The position numbers and the translations under genes are program-made. Below, piece after piece: positions 15,864 to 25,540 of a DNA stretch of 64,000 nt (position 1 is the first letter of the stretch; every line of letters begins with the position of its first letter). The stretch is from Lysinibacter sp. HNR (GTDB taxonomy: Bacteria; Actinomycetota; Actinomycetes; Actinomycetales; Microbacteriaceae), in NCBI RefSeq assembly GCF_029760935.1, contig NZ_CP121684.1, positions 2,852,001 through 2,916,000 on the forward strand, written 5' to 3'. Under the pieces are notes generated by a model. It was not told where the DNA came from. It searched no databases and was given only the letters and a program-made list of their open reading frames with translations.

Positions 15864-17528
15864 CTACCGCGCGCGAAGCCTCTCACTCCCCCACACCACC
15901 GCGCCACCCACCACGGTAGCCACCACCTCAATCCCGGCGATTTCGCCGGGCAAAACCCCTGACGGATCATCCGAGAGAAACACCAGATCGGCAAGCATCC
16001 CCGCCCTCACCGCGCCCTTACGCTCAGCCCACCCGGTTGCCGCAGCGGAACCAACCGTATAGGCAGCAAGTGCCTCGGCGGCGGTAATCCGCTCGTCAGC
16101 CCCGTACACAACGCCGTCGGGCGTAATCCGCTCGACAAACGACTGCATCACGTTAAGTGGTCTCCCGTAGGACACGGGCCGATCCGAGCTAGCGGGCAAC
16201 ACAGCGCCGCGCAGCAATAGGCTCTTTGCAGGGTAGGACCACCCCGTGCGCTCGGGTCCCAGCAGTGATGCCATACCGTCACCAAACCGGGTGATGAAGT
16301 GCGGCTGCGGAACCACGGCAATGTGGGCATCCGCAATGCGACCCAGCTGATCGGGCCGCACCACCCCTCCGTGCTCGATACGATTGGGAAGCGCCGCCCG
16401 TCCATACAGTTGCTGCGCCCGCTCAATGATGTTGATGGCGTGATCAACCGCGCGATCCCCAATGGCGTGTATTGCAAGCGCCCACCCACCCCCGTACGCC
16501 TCCAGGGCAGAACTCAGCAGATCCTCCTCACTCATCTGTAGGTAACCGTGGTTGTGGGGGCACCCCACATACCCTTCCGTCATATAGGCTGTGCTACCCA
16601 GCAGAGAACCATCGCTGAAAATTTTAACGGGGCCAACGCTGAGCCACTCATCGCCCAGCCCGGAACGGATGCCGCCCCCGAGCCCCCGCGCGAGCGGATC
16701 GTCCTGATGTCCAACAAGCGGTTGTAGGGCATCAATCGAGACCATGAACTGCATGCGCGTACTCAAAATGCCCGCATCCCGGGCACCCTGATACGCGGCA
16801 ATTTCACGGGGACTGTGACCGATCCATCCGCCAGCGATTCCAGCATCCGTCACGCTTGTAATACCCTCGGACACGTAGTGGGTGGTGGCCAGATCAAGCG
16901 CACGCTCAATTGTTGCGAGAGGGTAGGGAAGCATCACTTTTTGCACCAGCTCCATCGCGGTTTCTTCAAGAAGCCCCGTGGGGCGACCCGACCGGTCGTG
17001 TTCAATAACCCCTCCCACAATCGGCTCCGAGAGGCCCTCGAGAAGAGCAAGCGCGGCACCGTTCACGGTATACGCGTGCCCCGAAGCGTGTTTAATCCAT
17101 ACGGGTCGCCGGCCGGATGCCCGGTCAAGTCTGTCACGATCCGGTTGTGCACCCGTGAGCAACGGGCTGAACCCGGAAGCGATCACCCACTCATCCTCGG
17201 CAAGGGAGGAGGCCGCCGCGTGAATCGTCTCGTAGAGTTCATCAAGCGAAGTGATGTTGCTCAGATCCGTTTCGATAAGTCCCAGGCCAAACCACACGCT
17301 GTGAGCATGGGCGTCGTTAAATCCAGGAGTAACGATCATTCCCTCGGCATCAATGATGCGGGCGGGTGACAGGAGCGCCGGGTCGGGGTCTACCGCCAGA
17401 ATCACACCACCGTGCACCACCACGGAACTCGCACGGGGACGCGCCGAATCCTGGGTGAGTATGCGGGCGTTCACAATAAGAAGATCAACACTGAGCGTTC
17501 CTCGCGACGTTATTGGCATACTCCCCAT
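15864..17528 (-). CDS. Amidohydrolase family protein (YtcJ-like)
   Basis: 554 aa, metal-dependent amidohydrolase superfamily, YtcJ/N-substituted formamide deformylase branch. Metal and catalytic motifs: FNDAHAHSVW near residue 75, HAIGDRAVDHAI, RIEHGG and SSDRPVSYGRP near the C-terminus. Proteins of this branch hydrolyse amide or ester-like bonds of poorly defined substrates. The ATG could be at 17528 or three codons later. It is transcribed divergently from the PucR-type regulator with a ~95-bp gap and precedes the carbamoylase-like gene, suggesting a two-step hydrolytic pathway for an N-containing compound (inference). Confidence 0.87.
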   Translation of the reverse strand: MGSMPITSRGTLSVDLLIVNARILTQDSARPRASSVVVHGGVILAVDPDPALLSPARIIDAEGMIVTPGFNDAHAHSVWFGLGLIETDLSNITSLDELYETIHAAASSLAEDEWVIASGFSPLLTGAQPDRDRLDRASGRRPVWIKHASGHAYTVNGAALALLEGLSEPIVGGVIEHDRSGRPTGLLEETAMELVQKVMLPYPLATIERALDLATTHYVSEGITSVTDAGIAGGWIGHSPREIAAYQGARDAGILSTRMQFMVSIDALQPLVGHQDDPLARGLGGGIRSGLGDEWLSVGPVKIFSDGSLLGSTAYMTEGYVGCPHNHGYLQMSEEDLLSSALEAYGGGWALAIHAIGDRAVDHAINIIERAQQLYGRAALPNRIEHGGVVRPDQLGRIADAHIAVVPQPHFITRFGDGMASLLGPERTGWSYPAKSLLLRGAVLPASSDRPVSYGRPLNVMQSFVERITPDGVVYGADERITAAEALAAYTVGSAAATGWAERKGAVRAGMLADLVFLSDDPSGVLPGEIAGIEVVATVVGGAVVWGSERLRAR

Positions 17529-17622
17529 TCAACCTCGACAAAATACCCAATTCAATGGCAAAAATACACCGATAAACACTTTCTTGTTATGCTTCTGCAT
17601 AATTTTGGAAAGGCCAGCGCCC

Positions 17623-18747
17623 ATGAAAACCACACCCCCGGAACCCACCTGGGATACCCTGATAACCCGACTCGACAGCGAAAAGAACGCCCTGGTTGAG
17701 GATTTTCTCACGCGCTTCATACGGTTCCACGGCTACCAACCAGGACTCGTCGACGCAGAGGATGTGCGGAGTACCGCCGTGGACACCATGGACATGTTTA
17801 TTCTGCAGCTTGCCCACAAACCGCTTCCCGCCTCCCTGGCAGATCTTCCGCACAGGCTCGGTACCCGGCGAGCGCGGCAGGGGGTTGCCCTGGAGGCTTT
17901 TCTGGAGGCGATTCGAGTCGACTTTCGCGTTCTCTGGAAGGCCCTCAAACGGGTCGCGGAGCCGGACTCCCTGCACCTTCTGGTGGACAACGTCGAGCTT
18001 ATTCTTAACACCGTTGAGGCCTATGTAAGCCAGGTGCAGCAGGCTTTTCTGGCGGAGGAAACCCGCCTGACCCAGGATCACCGACTCGCACGGGAACGCA
18101 CCCTCTCGCGTCTCTTTAACAGTTCCTCTCTCGGCGATGCTGCCCTGCGTGATATCGCCTACACGCTCGGTGTTCACGAAGATTCAGAGTACGAACTCCT
18201 TGCCGTCACCGGCGAAAGTATGGCCGGGGTGGTGAACCTGTACCGCGAAGCTCCCGATGTTCATCTCTACGATCAGGGCAGCGCAATCATCGTTTTTCGA
18301 GAAAAAACCTCAATCACGGGATGGTCTGACACAAACACCGGTCTCACGGGCGGATACCGCGAACGGATACGGGGCCTCGCAGAAATTCCGGATGCAGCAA
18401 CCACCGCCGTGCTGCTCGCGAGTACCCACGAGGGATTTGTCACCGTGGAGGACGCGTGGCTCACCATCGCCCGGGCACACCTGGAGAGCGCTATCCCCCG
18501 ATTTAGCGAGGATGTTCTGGAAAATCTTCGCCAACGCACGCCCCACGAGCAGCAACGACTCATTCAGGTCGTGTGGGAGTTTGCCCGCACCGGTTCCGTC
18601 AAAGACACCGCACAGAATCTCTTCTGCCACCGCAATACGGTGATCAATAGGCTGCACACCTTTCAGGAGCTGACCGGGCTCGACCTCACAATTCCCGTGG
18701 ATGCTGCCCGCGCCCTAGTCGTGCTGAGCGGCAGCGACTCACCGTGA
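17623..18747 (+). CDS. PucR-type helix-turn-helix transcriptional regulator
   Basis: 374 aa from ATG 17623, with GGAAAGG upstream. The open frame extends back to 17353 but that part overlaps the divergent amidohydrolase and is not coding. The C-terminus carries the PucR/CdaR HTH_30 domain: ARTGSVKDTAQNLFCHRNTVINRLHTF, then LDLTIPVDAARALVVL. The N-terminal two-thirds is an effector domain without recognisable catalytic residues. PucR-type proteins activate purine, allantoin or amino-acid catabolism. Location next to the amidohydrolase/carbamoylase operon and before the transporter makes these its probable targets. Confidence 0.87.
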   Translation: MKTTPPEPTWDTLITRLDSEKNALVEDFLTRFIRFHGYQPGLVDAEDVRSTAVDTMDMFILQLAHKPLPASLADLPHRLGTRRARQGVALEAFLEAIRVDFRVLWKALKRVAEPDSLHLLVDNVELILNTVEAYVSQVQQAFLAEETRLTQDHRLARERTLSRLFNSSSLGDAALRDIAYTLGVHEDSEYELLAVTGESMAGVVNLYREAPDVHLYDQGSAIIVFREKTSITGWSDTNTGLTGGYRERIRGLAEIPDAATTAVLLASTHEGFVTVEDAWLTIARAHLESAIPRFSEDVLENLRQRTPHEQQRLIQVVWEFARTGSVKDTAQNLFCHRNTVINRLHTFQELTGLDLTIPVDAARALVVLSGSDSP

Positions 18748-18798
18748 CCTGAGCGGCAGCGAGTCACCGTAACCTGAGTGGCAGCGGTTCAGCCCCAG
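18724..18798 (+). repeat. Three 25-bp tandem repeats across the PucR gene stop
   Basis: Units 18724-18748, 18749-18773 and 18774-18798 (the third degenerate) share the core GAGCGGCAGCGA-TCACCG. The first unit encodes the last residues and stop of the regulator. It probably arose by local duplication. Confidence 0.75.
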
Positions 18799-19077
18799 CA
18801 ACTCGCAGACAAGCTCACCCGCAACGACCCGGTAGCAACAGCTCGCGGACACCCCGGTAGCAACAACTCGACCCCGTTGTTCAATTGCACATCAGGCCCC
18901 CTTAATCTGGATGATTTGCGCCATTGTTCGCGCGGCACGCGTCGTCTAGGCTCTAAGACTAATCGTAAAGTGCACGTAACCCACAGCACCGGTTACTCAG
19001 AGACGAGTCCCACTCACCACACTGCACAGAGACGTTCATGAGAGGCGTACTTTTTACGCCCCGAAAGGTATAACACG
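18748..19077. other. 330-bp gap with repeats, upstream of the MHS transporter
   Basis: Besides the 25-bp tandem repeats it contains a second pair of direct repeats, CCGGTAGCAACA(G/A)CTCG near 18830 and 18853. No gene or clear sigma-A promoter is visible; the transporter promoter must lie here or in the PucR gene. Confidence 0.5.
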
Positions 19078-20445
19078 GTGTCCCCCAGCAACCCAAAGAG
19101 CACGCCCCTCGACAATCACAAGGCCGCCGCCCGTCCCCTCACCACCGTCAGCGGCGCAGAAGCCGGAAAGATCGCCCGCGCAGCCTTTGTGGGAACCGCC
19201 CTGGAGTGGTACGACTACTTCCTCTTTGGCACAGCCGCCGCCCTTGTTTTTAACCGCCTATTTTTTACCGAGCTTGACCCCACCGCCGCACTGCTCGCAG
19301 CCTTTGCCACGTTTGGCGTGGGCTTTGCGGCCCGTCCGCTCGGCGCAATCATCTTTGGCTATATCGGTGATCGCTACGGTCGCAGACCCGCGCTACTCAC
19401 CACCATCGTGATGATCGGTGTGGCAACCGGGCTCATCGGTCTCCTCCCCGACTTTGGCGCTATCGGGTTGGCGGCGCCAATCCTCCTGGCCGTTTTGCGC
19501 CTGGTGCAGGGCCTGGCCGTGGGCGGCGAGTGGGGAGGCGCAGTGACCATGGCGGTGGAGCACGCCCCCATCGAAAAACGGGGACGCTTTGCCGCGCTTG
19601 TGCAGGTGGGTTCTCCCGTGGGAACGCTCATGTCTTCCGGTGCGTTCTCGCTGGTTTTGCTCTTTCCGAGCGAAACCTTTGACGCGTGGGGCTGGCGCCT
19701 TCCCTTTCTACTGGCCTTTCCGCTTCTGCTGATAGCCCTGTGGATTCGTATTCGCGTGGAGGAGTCCCCCATTTTTCAGGACCTCCTGGCTCAGCAGGAC
19801 ACCGTTAAGGTTCCCGTTCTGGAAGTTTTCCGCCGCGCCTCCGGCCGTCTCCTCGTGGCCATCATGTCCGCGCTGCTCGGCGTAGGCGGCTTCTATATGA
19901 TCACCACGTTTGTGACAAGTTACGGAACCAACACCCTCGGTGTTGACCGGCAGATTATGGTGAACGCCACACTCATCGCCGCGGTGTGTCAGATCTTTGT
20001 CACCCTCTACGCCGGGCGGCTCTCAGAAAAGTTGGGTCCCGGAAAGGTCACCATGTGGGGAGGCCTCCTCACGGCCGCAGCCGCGTTCCCCCTCTTTTGG
20101 ATGATCGACACGGCAGAACCGGCGATGATTATCATCGCGATTTCCCTCGGTATCATGCTCATCGCGGTGGCCTATGCCGTGAGCGGGGCACTACTCACGG
20201 AGTTATTTCCGCCCCGGCTGCGCTACTCGGGAGTTGCCCTCGGCTACAACATTGCGGGCGCAACCAGTGGCTTCATGCCGCTGATCGCCACCGCAATGCT
20301 CGCCGTCTCGGACAATCGCTCCTGGGGTGCCGCGCTCATCCTGCTCATTATTGCGCTCATCACCGCAGCCGGTGGGGTGCTGGGTGAACGCCTCCGCCTA
20401 CACGACAAACGCATCGTGGTGGATGATTCAAAAACTAGAACCTGA
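19078..20445 (+). CDS. MFS transporter, metabolite:H+ symporter (MHS) family
   Basis: 455 aa with twelve predicted membrane segments. It starts at GTG with GAAAGG upstream. The MHS family signature is clear: GTALEWYDYFLFGTAAALVFNRLFF in the first helix region, GYIGDRYGRRPALL in loop 2-3, RLVQGLAVGGEWGGAV, and EHAPIEKRGRFAALVQ. Relatives import organic acids, shikimate, proline/betaine and similar metabolites with protons. It is downstream of the PucR regulator and may import the substrate of the amidohydrolase/carbamoylase genes (inference). Confidence 0.9.
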   Translation: MSPSNPKSTPLDNHKAAARPLTTVSGAEAGKIARAAFVGTALEWYDYFLFGTAAALVFNRLFFTELDPTAALLAAFATFGVGFAARPLGAIIFGYIGDRYGRRPALLTTIVMIGVATGLIGLLPDFGAIGLAAPILLAVLRLVQGLAVGGEWGGAVTMAVEHAPIEKRGRFAALVQVGSPVGTLMSSGAFSLVLLFPSETFDAWGWRLPFLLAFPLLLIALWIRIRVEESPIFQDLLAQQDTVKVPVLEVFRRASGRLLVAIMSALLGVGGFYMITTFVTSYGTNTLGVDRQIMVNATLIAAVCQIFVTLYAGRLSEKLGPGKVTMWGGLLTAAAAFPLFWMIDTAEPAMIIIAISLGIMLIAVAYAVSGALLTELFPPRLRYSGVALGYNIAGATSGFMPLIATAMLAVSDNRSWGAALILLIIALITAAGGVLGERLRLHDKRIVVDDSKTRT

Positions 20446-20522
20446 TGATGTCGGCGGTCACCACACTCGCACTGAGTGGGTCACTGCTCACCTCTTCGGA
20501 CTCCCACCGGGGAACTCGGGTA

Positions 20523-21953
20523 CTAGTCCAGCAGCAGCGCCGGCTCCTCGATGACGCTGGCCACGTCGGCCACAAAGCGGCTGGCCACATCCCCATCAAC
20601 CACGCGGTGATCAAACGAGGCACCAATCGTGGTCACAAACCGGGGACGCACCTCGCCGTCAACCACCCAGGGCTTCTGCTTGATCGTTCCGAGCGCCACA
20701 ATCGCGGCCTCTCCCGGGTTCAGGATGGGGGTGCCGGTGTCCATACCAAACACACCAATGTTGGTGACGGTGATGGTTCCGTGAGCCATGTCCACGGGCT
20801 GTGTGCGGCCATCGCGCGCGGTGAGGGTGAGCTGCTCAAGGGCTTGAGCCAGTTGCAAGAGACTCAGCGATTGGGCTTCTTTCACATTGGGTACGATAAG
20901 ACCTCGCGGGGTGGCCGCCGCAACCCCGAGGTTCACAAAGTGACGCACAATAATTTCTTCGTCGGTCCACGCCGAGTTCACCGTCGGGTTACGGCGAACC
21001 GCCCAAACAATGGCCTTTGCCATGATGAGCAAGGGGGAGACCTTGACCCCGGCAAAGTCGGGAGACGACTTCAGTCTCTTCACAAACTCCATGGTGCGGG
21101 TGGCGTCCACATCAACAAAAACGCTCACGTGCGGTGCTTTAAAGGCGCTGTCAACCATGGCGTTTGCGATGGCCCTGCGCACGCCCCGCACGGGGATGCG
21201 CTCCTCGCGGTCATCCGGGGTCTCGGGGGTCTGAATGTTGCGGAACACACTCGCCTGTGAGGCGTGGCGCACAACATCGTCTCGTGTGATCTCACCGGCA
21301 AGACCCGTGGCCTGAACAGTTGAGAGATCCACGTCCAGGTCTTTGGCCAGCTTGCGAATGGGGGGCTTTGCGATCACGGGCGCGGCGTGCGCGGCGGGAA
21401 CCGAGTTCGGGCGTACGGGGGTGGCATGCCCCGCCCGGCGACGACGGCTTGATGCGCTGCCCGCCGTTCCGTAGCCCACCAAAACCGCACCGGGTTTCTC
21501 CCCGGCTGGGCTTTCGGTAACCGGGGATACCACCGACGCGGCACCGCCCTCCGCTACCGCGGCATCACGCGTTTGTGATGTCGCACCCGTGTCGTGTCCC
21601 TCGGCAGCGATGGTACCTACAACGTCCCGCTCCGCCTGAGCAAACTCTGAGCCGTGCACCGAATCAGTTGCCGCTGCGGGTGCTGCGGGAGCAGCGGCCT
21701 GGACGCCCCCGGGCGAACCGCTCACCGTAAAGATGGGAGTACCAACGGCTATCGTTGCTCCCTCCTCTATGAGTATCTTGGTGACGGTTCCCGCAAGCGG
21801 AGAGGGAAGCTCCACAAGAGACTTCGCTGTTTCAATCTCAACAACCACCTGGTTAATCTCGATCCGGTCACCAACCGCAACGTGCCACGAGACAATTTCG
21901 GCCTCGGTGAGGCCTTCGCCAACATCCGGCAATAAAAACGGTGTTTCGCTCAT
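20523..21953 (-). CDS. bkdC: 2-oxoacid dehydrogenase E2 (dihydrolipoamide acyltransferase, BkdC type)
   Basis: 476 aa. It is the core acyltransferase of the complex: it takes the acyl group from E1 on a swinging lipoyl arm and passes it to CoA. The lipoyl domain (1-80) has ETAKS with Lys44 as lipoylation site. A Ser/Ala-rich linker follows, then a peripheral subunit-binding domain (about 195-230, [20 protein letters not shown]) and the catalytic domain ending in [10 protein letters not shown] (His449, Asp453). One lipoyl domain only. It starts 56 nt after E1beta with AAGGAG upstream. Pyruvate dehydrogenase E2 is the alternative, but the separate alpha/beta E1 genes and linked aminotransferase favour a branched-chain role. 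No E3 gene is linked. Confidence 0.92.
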   Translation of the reverse strand: MSETPFLLPDVGEGLTEAEIVSWHVAVGDRIEINQVVVEIETAKSLVELPSPLAGTVTKILIEEGATIAVGTPIFTVSGSPGGVQAAAPAAPAAATDSVHGSEFAQAERDVVGTIAAEGHDTGATSQTRDAAVAEGGAASVVSPVTESPAGEKPGAVLVGYGTAGSASSRRRRAGHATPVRPNSVPAAHAAPVIAKPPIRKLAKDLDVDLSTVQATGLAGEITRDDVVRHASQASVFRNIQTPETPDDREERIPVRGVRRAIANAMVDSAFKAPHVSVFVDVDATRTMEFVKRLKSSPDFAGVKVSPLLIMAKAIVWAVRRNPTVNSAWTDEEIIVRHFVNLGVAAATPRGLIVPNVKEAQSLSLLQLAQALEQLTLTARDGRTQPVDMAHGTITVTNIGVFGMDTGTPILNPGEAAIVALGTIKQKPWVVDGEVRPRFVTTIGASFDHRVVDGDVASRFVADVASVIEEPALLLD

Positions 21954-22009
21954 TGTTTACTCCTTGGGAGGGACTATAAAAACTCTAGTGGTTGGGGAAG
22001 AACACGCAA

Positions 22010-22999
22010 CTAATACGCCAGAGAGCGGTCAACAGCCTCCAGGATACGATCGGCATCGGGCAAATACTGCGCCTCGAGCTTGGCGGGTGGGAATGGCGTG
22101 TCGTATCCCGACACCCGCAGCACGGGCGCTTCCAACGAATAGAACGCCTTCTCCGCAACGGTGGCGGCGATCTGGCTGCCCACGCTCGCGTTCTCGGGAG
22201 CCTCCTGGGCCACAACAAGCCGACCCGTTTTACGCACCGAGGCCAGGATGGTCTCGTAGTCGAGAGGAGAGAGCGTGCGCAGATCGATAACCTCGATGCT
22301 GGTGCCCTCTTCCTCGGCGATCTCGGCCGCGCGCATCACCATGGAAACCATGGCGCCGTGTGCCACAATCGTGACGTCGCTACCCGTGCGAGCCACCACA
22401 CTCCGGTGCAGTTCCGCACCGGGTTCCGAGAGATTCACCGTACCCTTTTGCCAGTAGCGGCTCTTGGGTTCGAAGAACATCACCGGATCGTTACTGGCGA
22501 TGGCCTCCTGAATCATCCAGTAGGCGTCGTGGGGGGTGGAGGGGCTTACCAGGCGCAGGCCCGCGCTGTGCGCAAAGTAGGCTTCGGGGCTTTCCTGGTG
22601 GTGTTCCACGGCCCCGATGTGGCCGCCGTAGGGCACCCGAATCACTACGGGAAACGTTTGTTTTCCCAGGTAGCGATTGGTGAGCTTAGCAAGCTGTGAG
22701 GTGATCTGGTCAAAGCCGGGGAAGATAAAACCGTCGAATTGGATCTCGCACACGGGCCGGTATCCGCGCATCGCCAACCCAATCGCGGCCCCAATAATGC
22801 CCGATTCGGCGAGGGGGGTGTCGAGCACACGATTCGTGCCAAACTCCGTCTGTAGCCCCTCGGTGATACGGAAAACACCACCGAGCGTGCCGATGTCCTC
22901 CCCCATCATCAGAACCTTGTTATTGTCCGCCATGGCCTGACGGAGCCCCAGGTTGAGGGCCTTGGCCATGGGAAGGTTTTGGATGTCGTGCTGCGTCAT
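22010..22999 (-). CDS. bkdB: 2-oxoacid dehydrogenase E1 beta subunit (BkdB type)
   Basis: 329 aa, transketolase-like pyrimidine-binding plus C-terminal domains. It forms the alpha2-beta2 thiamine-diphosphate E1 that decarboxylates branched-chain 2-oxo acids. Typical stretches: LMMGEDIGTLGGVFRIT, FDTPLAESGIIGAAIGLA-like DTPLAESG, EIQFDGFIFPGFDQI, RVPYGGHIG, and EVIDLRTLSPLD in the C-terminal domain. Its ATG overlaps the E1alpha stop by 4 nt. The product feeds acyl-CoA primers for the iso/anteiso fatty acids typical of this family (inference from group knowledge). Confidence 0.93.
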   Translation of the reverse strand: MTQHDIQNLPMAKALNLGLRQAMADNNKVLMMGEDIGTLGGVFRITEGLQTEFGTNRVLDTPLAESGIIGAAIGLAMRGYRPVCEIQFDGFIFPGFDQITSQLAKLTNRYLGKQTFPVVIRVPYGGHIGAVEHHQESPEAYFAHSAGLRLVSPSTPHDAYWMIQEAIASNDPVMFFEPKSRYWQKGTVNLSEPGAELHRSVVARTGSDVTIVAHGAMVSMVMRAAEIAEEEGTSIEVIDLRTLSPLDYETILASVRKTGRLVVAQEAPENASVGSQIAATVAEKAFYSLEAPVLRVSGYDTPFPPAKLEAQYLPDADRILEAVDRSLAY

Positions 23000-24165
23000 G
23001 ATGCGTGGTTCCCGCCGTTTGTGGCGGATTCTTCGCCAAAGGATGCCTCGTACTGCGCGTGCCAGGCGGCCTGAGCCTCCAGGTTTGCGTGCGGTTCGCT
23101 GTACACAAAGTTAAACATGTGCTCCACGGGCGGCGGCTCTAGAGCCAGGGTGCGCGTCCTAATATCCGCCGCAAAATCTTTCGCCTCGGCATCCAGTTCT
23201 GAAAAGTAGGATTCGGAAACGCCCTGCGAGCGCAGGAATTTTTCGAGGCGGGTGATGGGGTCGCGGGCGATCCAGTGCTCCACCTCCTCCTGGGTGCGGT
23301 ACTTGGTGGGGTCATCGCTTGTGGTGTGCGCGCCAACACGATACGTGAGGGCCTCGATCAGGGAGGGTCCCCGACCGCTGCGCGCATCGTCGAGGTGCTT
23401 CGACGTGACAGCAAAACCGGCCAGCACGTCGTTACCATCGATCTGCACGCTCGGCATACCAAATCCGGTTCCGCGACGATACAGTGGTGTGCGCGATTGG
23501 CGGCTCACGGGAACGGAGATGGCCCAGTGGTTGTTCTGCAGGAAAAAAACCTGCGGGGTTTGGTAGCTTGCGGCAAAGACAAAGGCCTCACTCACATCTC
23601 CCTGGCTGCTGGCTCCATCGCCAAAGTACACTATGGTGGCCTCGTCAACATCGGGGTTTCCGGTTCCCACCACGCCATCAAATTGCTGACCCATGGCGTA
23701 TCCGGTGGCGTGCAGGGTTTGCGACCCGATCACGAGAGTGTAGAGGCGAAAGTTGCCGTTCTTGGGGTCTGTGGGGTCCCATCCTCCGTGGGCGACACCG
23801 CGCAGGAGGGCCGCAATTCCCATGAGGTCGATGCCACGCACCAGGCCAACGGCGTGCTCGCGGTACGACGGAAAGACGTGATCTTGTTTCTTCAGAGCGT
23901 AGGCCGAGCCGACCTGGCCGCCCTCCTGCCCGTGGCTCGGAACCCACAACCCCAACTGCCCCTGGCGCTGTAGGTTGGTGCAGGCCTCGTCAAAGTGACG
24001 GGTGATGACCATGTCGTGAAAGAACTGTTTATAATTTTCTTCGCCGAGAGAGTGTAGATAGGGGAGGTATTCCTCGTTGGCTGCGTCCTCGACGAGCTCC
24101 CCCTCGGGGTTTAAAAACTGTACCGGTGCCTCATCGTGTGTGGCGACCCGTGTGGCCGGGTTCAT
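22996..24165 (-). CDS. bkdA: 2-oxoacid dehydrogenase E1 alpha subunit (BkdA type)
   Basis: 389 aa. The thiamine-diphosphate site is visible: GDGASSQGDVSEAF (GDG...) then QNNHWAISVPVSRQ, and the phosphorylation-loop equivalent RVGAHTTSDDPTKYRTQEE. An N-terminal ~30-residue extension precedes the fold. It lies between the aminotransferase and E1beta with 4-nt overlaps on both sides, so all are translated as a unit. Together with E1beta and E2 it oxidatively decarboxylates keto acids from Val, Leu and Ile. Confidence 0.93.
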   Translation of the reverse strand: MNPATRVATHDEAPVQFLNPEGELVEDAANEEYLPYLHSLGEENYKQFFHDMVITRHFDEACTNLQRQGQLGLWVPSHGQEGGQVGSAYALKKQDHVFPSYREHAVGLVRGIDLMGIAALLRGVAHGGWDPTDPKNGNFRLYTLVIGSQTLHATGYAMGQQFDGVVGTGNPDVDEATIVYFGDGASSQGDVSEAFVFAASYQTPQVFFLQNNHWAISVPVSRQSRTPLYRRGTGFGMPSVQIDGNDVLAGFAVTSKHLDDARSGRGPSLIEALTYRVGAHTTSDDPTKYRTQEEVEHWIARDPITRLEKFLRSQGVSESYFSELDAEAKDFAADIRTRTLALEPPPVEHMFNFVYSEPHANLEAQAAWHAQYEASFGEESATNGGNHAS

Positions 24166-25403
24166 TGTGTGTTCCCTTTCGTGGCGTGAACGGTGCGGGC
24201 GCTGTGACCCTGTGGGAGTGTGCTGTAGATGCGCGCGGCCGTGCTCAGGATGGGAGCCAGGCTCTCTTCTTCACCAATCGATATGCGGATGCCCTCACCG
24301 CCAAACGGTCGAACAATCAGACCCGCCTCCGCAAAAAGGCGTGCGGCCTCCACAGTGTGCTGTCCGAGCGGAATCCACAGGAAATTACCCTGGGTGTCGG
24401 GAATGTTCCATCCGGCGGCGCGAAGGGCGGCAACGAGGTGATCACGGCGGCGAACGATTGTGCTTACCCGGCTCAGGAGTTCTTCCTCTGCCCGAGGTTC
24501 AAGCGAGGCGAGGGCCGCCTGCTGCGCAGAGTCGGTGACAGACATTGGAATACCCGCTGTGCGGGCGGCCGCCAGGATGCGCGCATCACCTATTCCGTAA
24601 CCAATGCGCAGGCCCGCGAGGCCATACGCCTTCGAGAACGTGCGCAGAATCACCAGGTTGGGATAGCGAGCCTCACGAGAGGGTGCGGTCGGGGAACCGG
24701 CCGGTACTTTTAAGGTACTGTCCGGTGCCGCCGGAAAGTCAACGGGTGCCGCCGGGGAACTGGCGGACGAGCTTCCCCAATACTTTGTGCCATCGACGGC
24801 CTGTAGATCGGTGACAAACTCACGATACGCCTCATCCAACACCACAAGCAGGTGCGGAGGAACCCTCTCCATAAACGCCTCAAAGTCGGCGGTAGAGATG
24901 GCGTTTCCTGTGGGATTATTGGGTGAGCACAGCACAATGAGGCGGGTACGATCCGTAATCGCCGCGGCAATGGCGTCTAAATCATGAGAAGAATCCGGCC
25001 TATTGGGAACAGCAATTGGGGTGGCTCCCGTGATCACTCCCAGGCCGGGATATGCCTCAAAACTACGCCAGGAGTAGATGTATTCGTCTCCGGCCCCCGC
25101 AGCGGCGGCAACCAGCTGATACAGCAGCGAGACGGAACCCGCGGTAACGTGGACCTCATCTAGCCCCACCCCAAAGCGCGCGGCCAGCGTCTCACGCAGA
25201 ATGGACACTGATGCGTCCGGATAACGGTTAAAATGGTTGCCCGAAAGAACACTGCTGACAACGGAGGGCAACGGTTCATAAGGGTTTTCGTTGCTGGAAA
25301 GCTTAAATCCACCGGGAGCGGGTTCGGCTCCCTGCACGTAGGGAGGCTTTGCAAGAATCTCTGCGCGCAACCGCACAGGGGTGTTATTCATGCTGGTCAT
25401 CAT
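24162..25403 (-). CDS. HisC-like PLP-dependent aminotransferase, first gene of the bkd operon
   Basis: 413 aa, class I/II aminotransferase of the histidinol-phosphate/aromatic aminotransferase group. PLP-site features: SSNENPYEPLP, CSPNNPTGN, VVLDEAYREF and RTFSKAYGLAGLRIGYG with Lys258 as Schiff-base lysine. Odd feature: a Ser/Ala/Pro-rich insertion of about 35 residues (about 210-246) just before the lysine segment, absent from usual HisC length (~360 aa). Being co-translated with the dehydrogenase genes, it may supply the keto acids by transamination. A real his-operon role is less likely as no his genes are near. Confidence 0.88.
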   Translation of the reverse strand: MMTSMNNTPVRLRAEILAKPPYVQGAEPAPGGFKLSSNENPYEPLPSVVSSVLSGNHFNRYPDASVSILRETLAARFGVGLDEVHVTAGSVSLLYQLVAAAAGAGDEYIYSWRSFEAYPGLGVITGATPIAVPNRPDSSHDLDAIAAAITDRTRLIVLCSPNNPTGNAISTADFEAFMERVPPHLLVVLDEAYREFVTDLQAVDGTKYWGSSSASSPAAPVDFPAAPDSTLKVPAGSPTAPSREARYPNLVILRTFSKAYGLAGLRIGYGIGDARILAAARTAGIPMSVTDSAQQAALASLEPRAEEELLSRVSTIVRRRDHLVAALRAAGWNIPDTQGNFLWIPLGQHTVEAARLFAEAGLIVRPFGGEGIRISIGEEESLAPILSTAARIYSTLPQGHSARTVHATKGNTQ

Positions 25404-25540
25404 ATGAGTCTACCTAGAGCATATTCTTATGTTGGTATTGTTCCGGTGTCTTGGGTGTTGCACAAGCGAGACTATTCCTCGCCTCTTATTCAGGGTAATC
25501 CCTCATGGTTAATAGTGTGATGCCATCGTAGAGTGAACAT

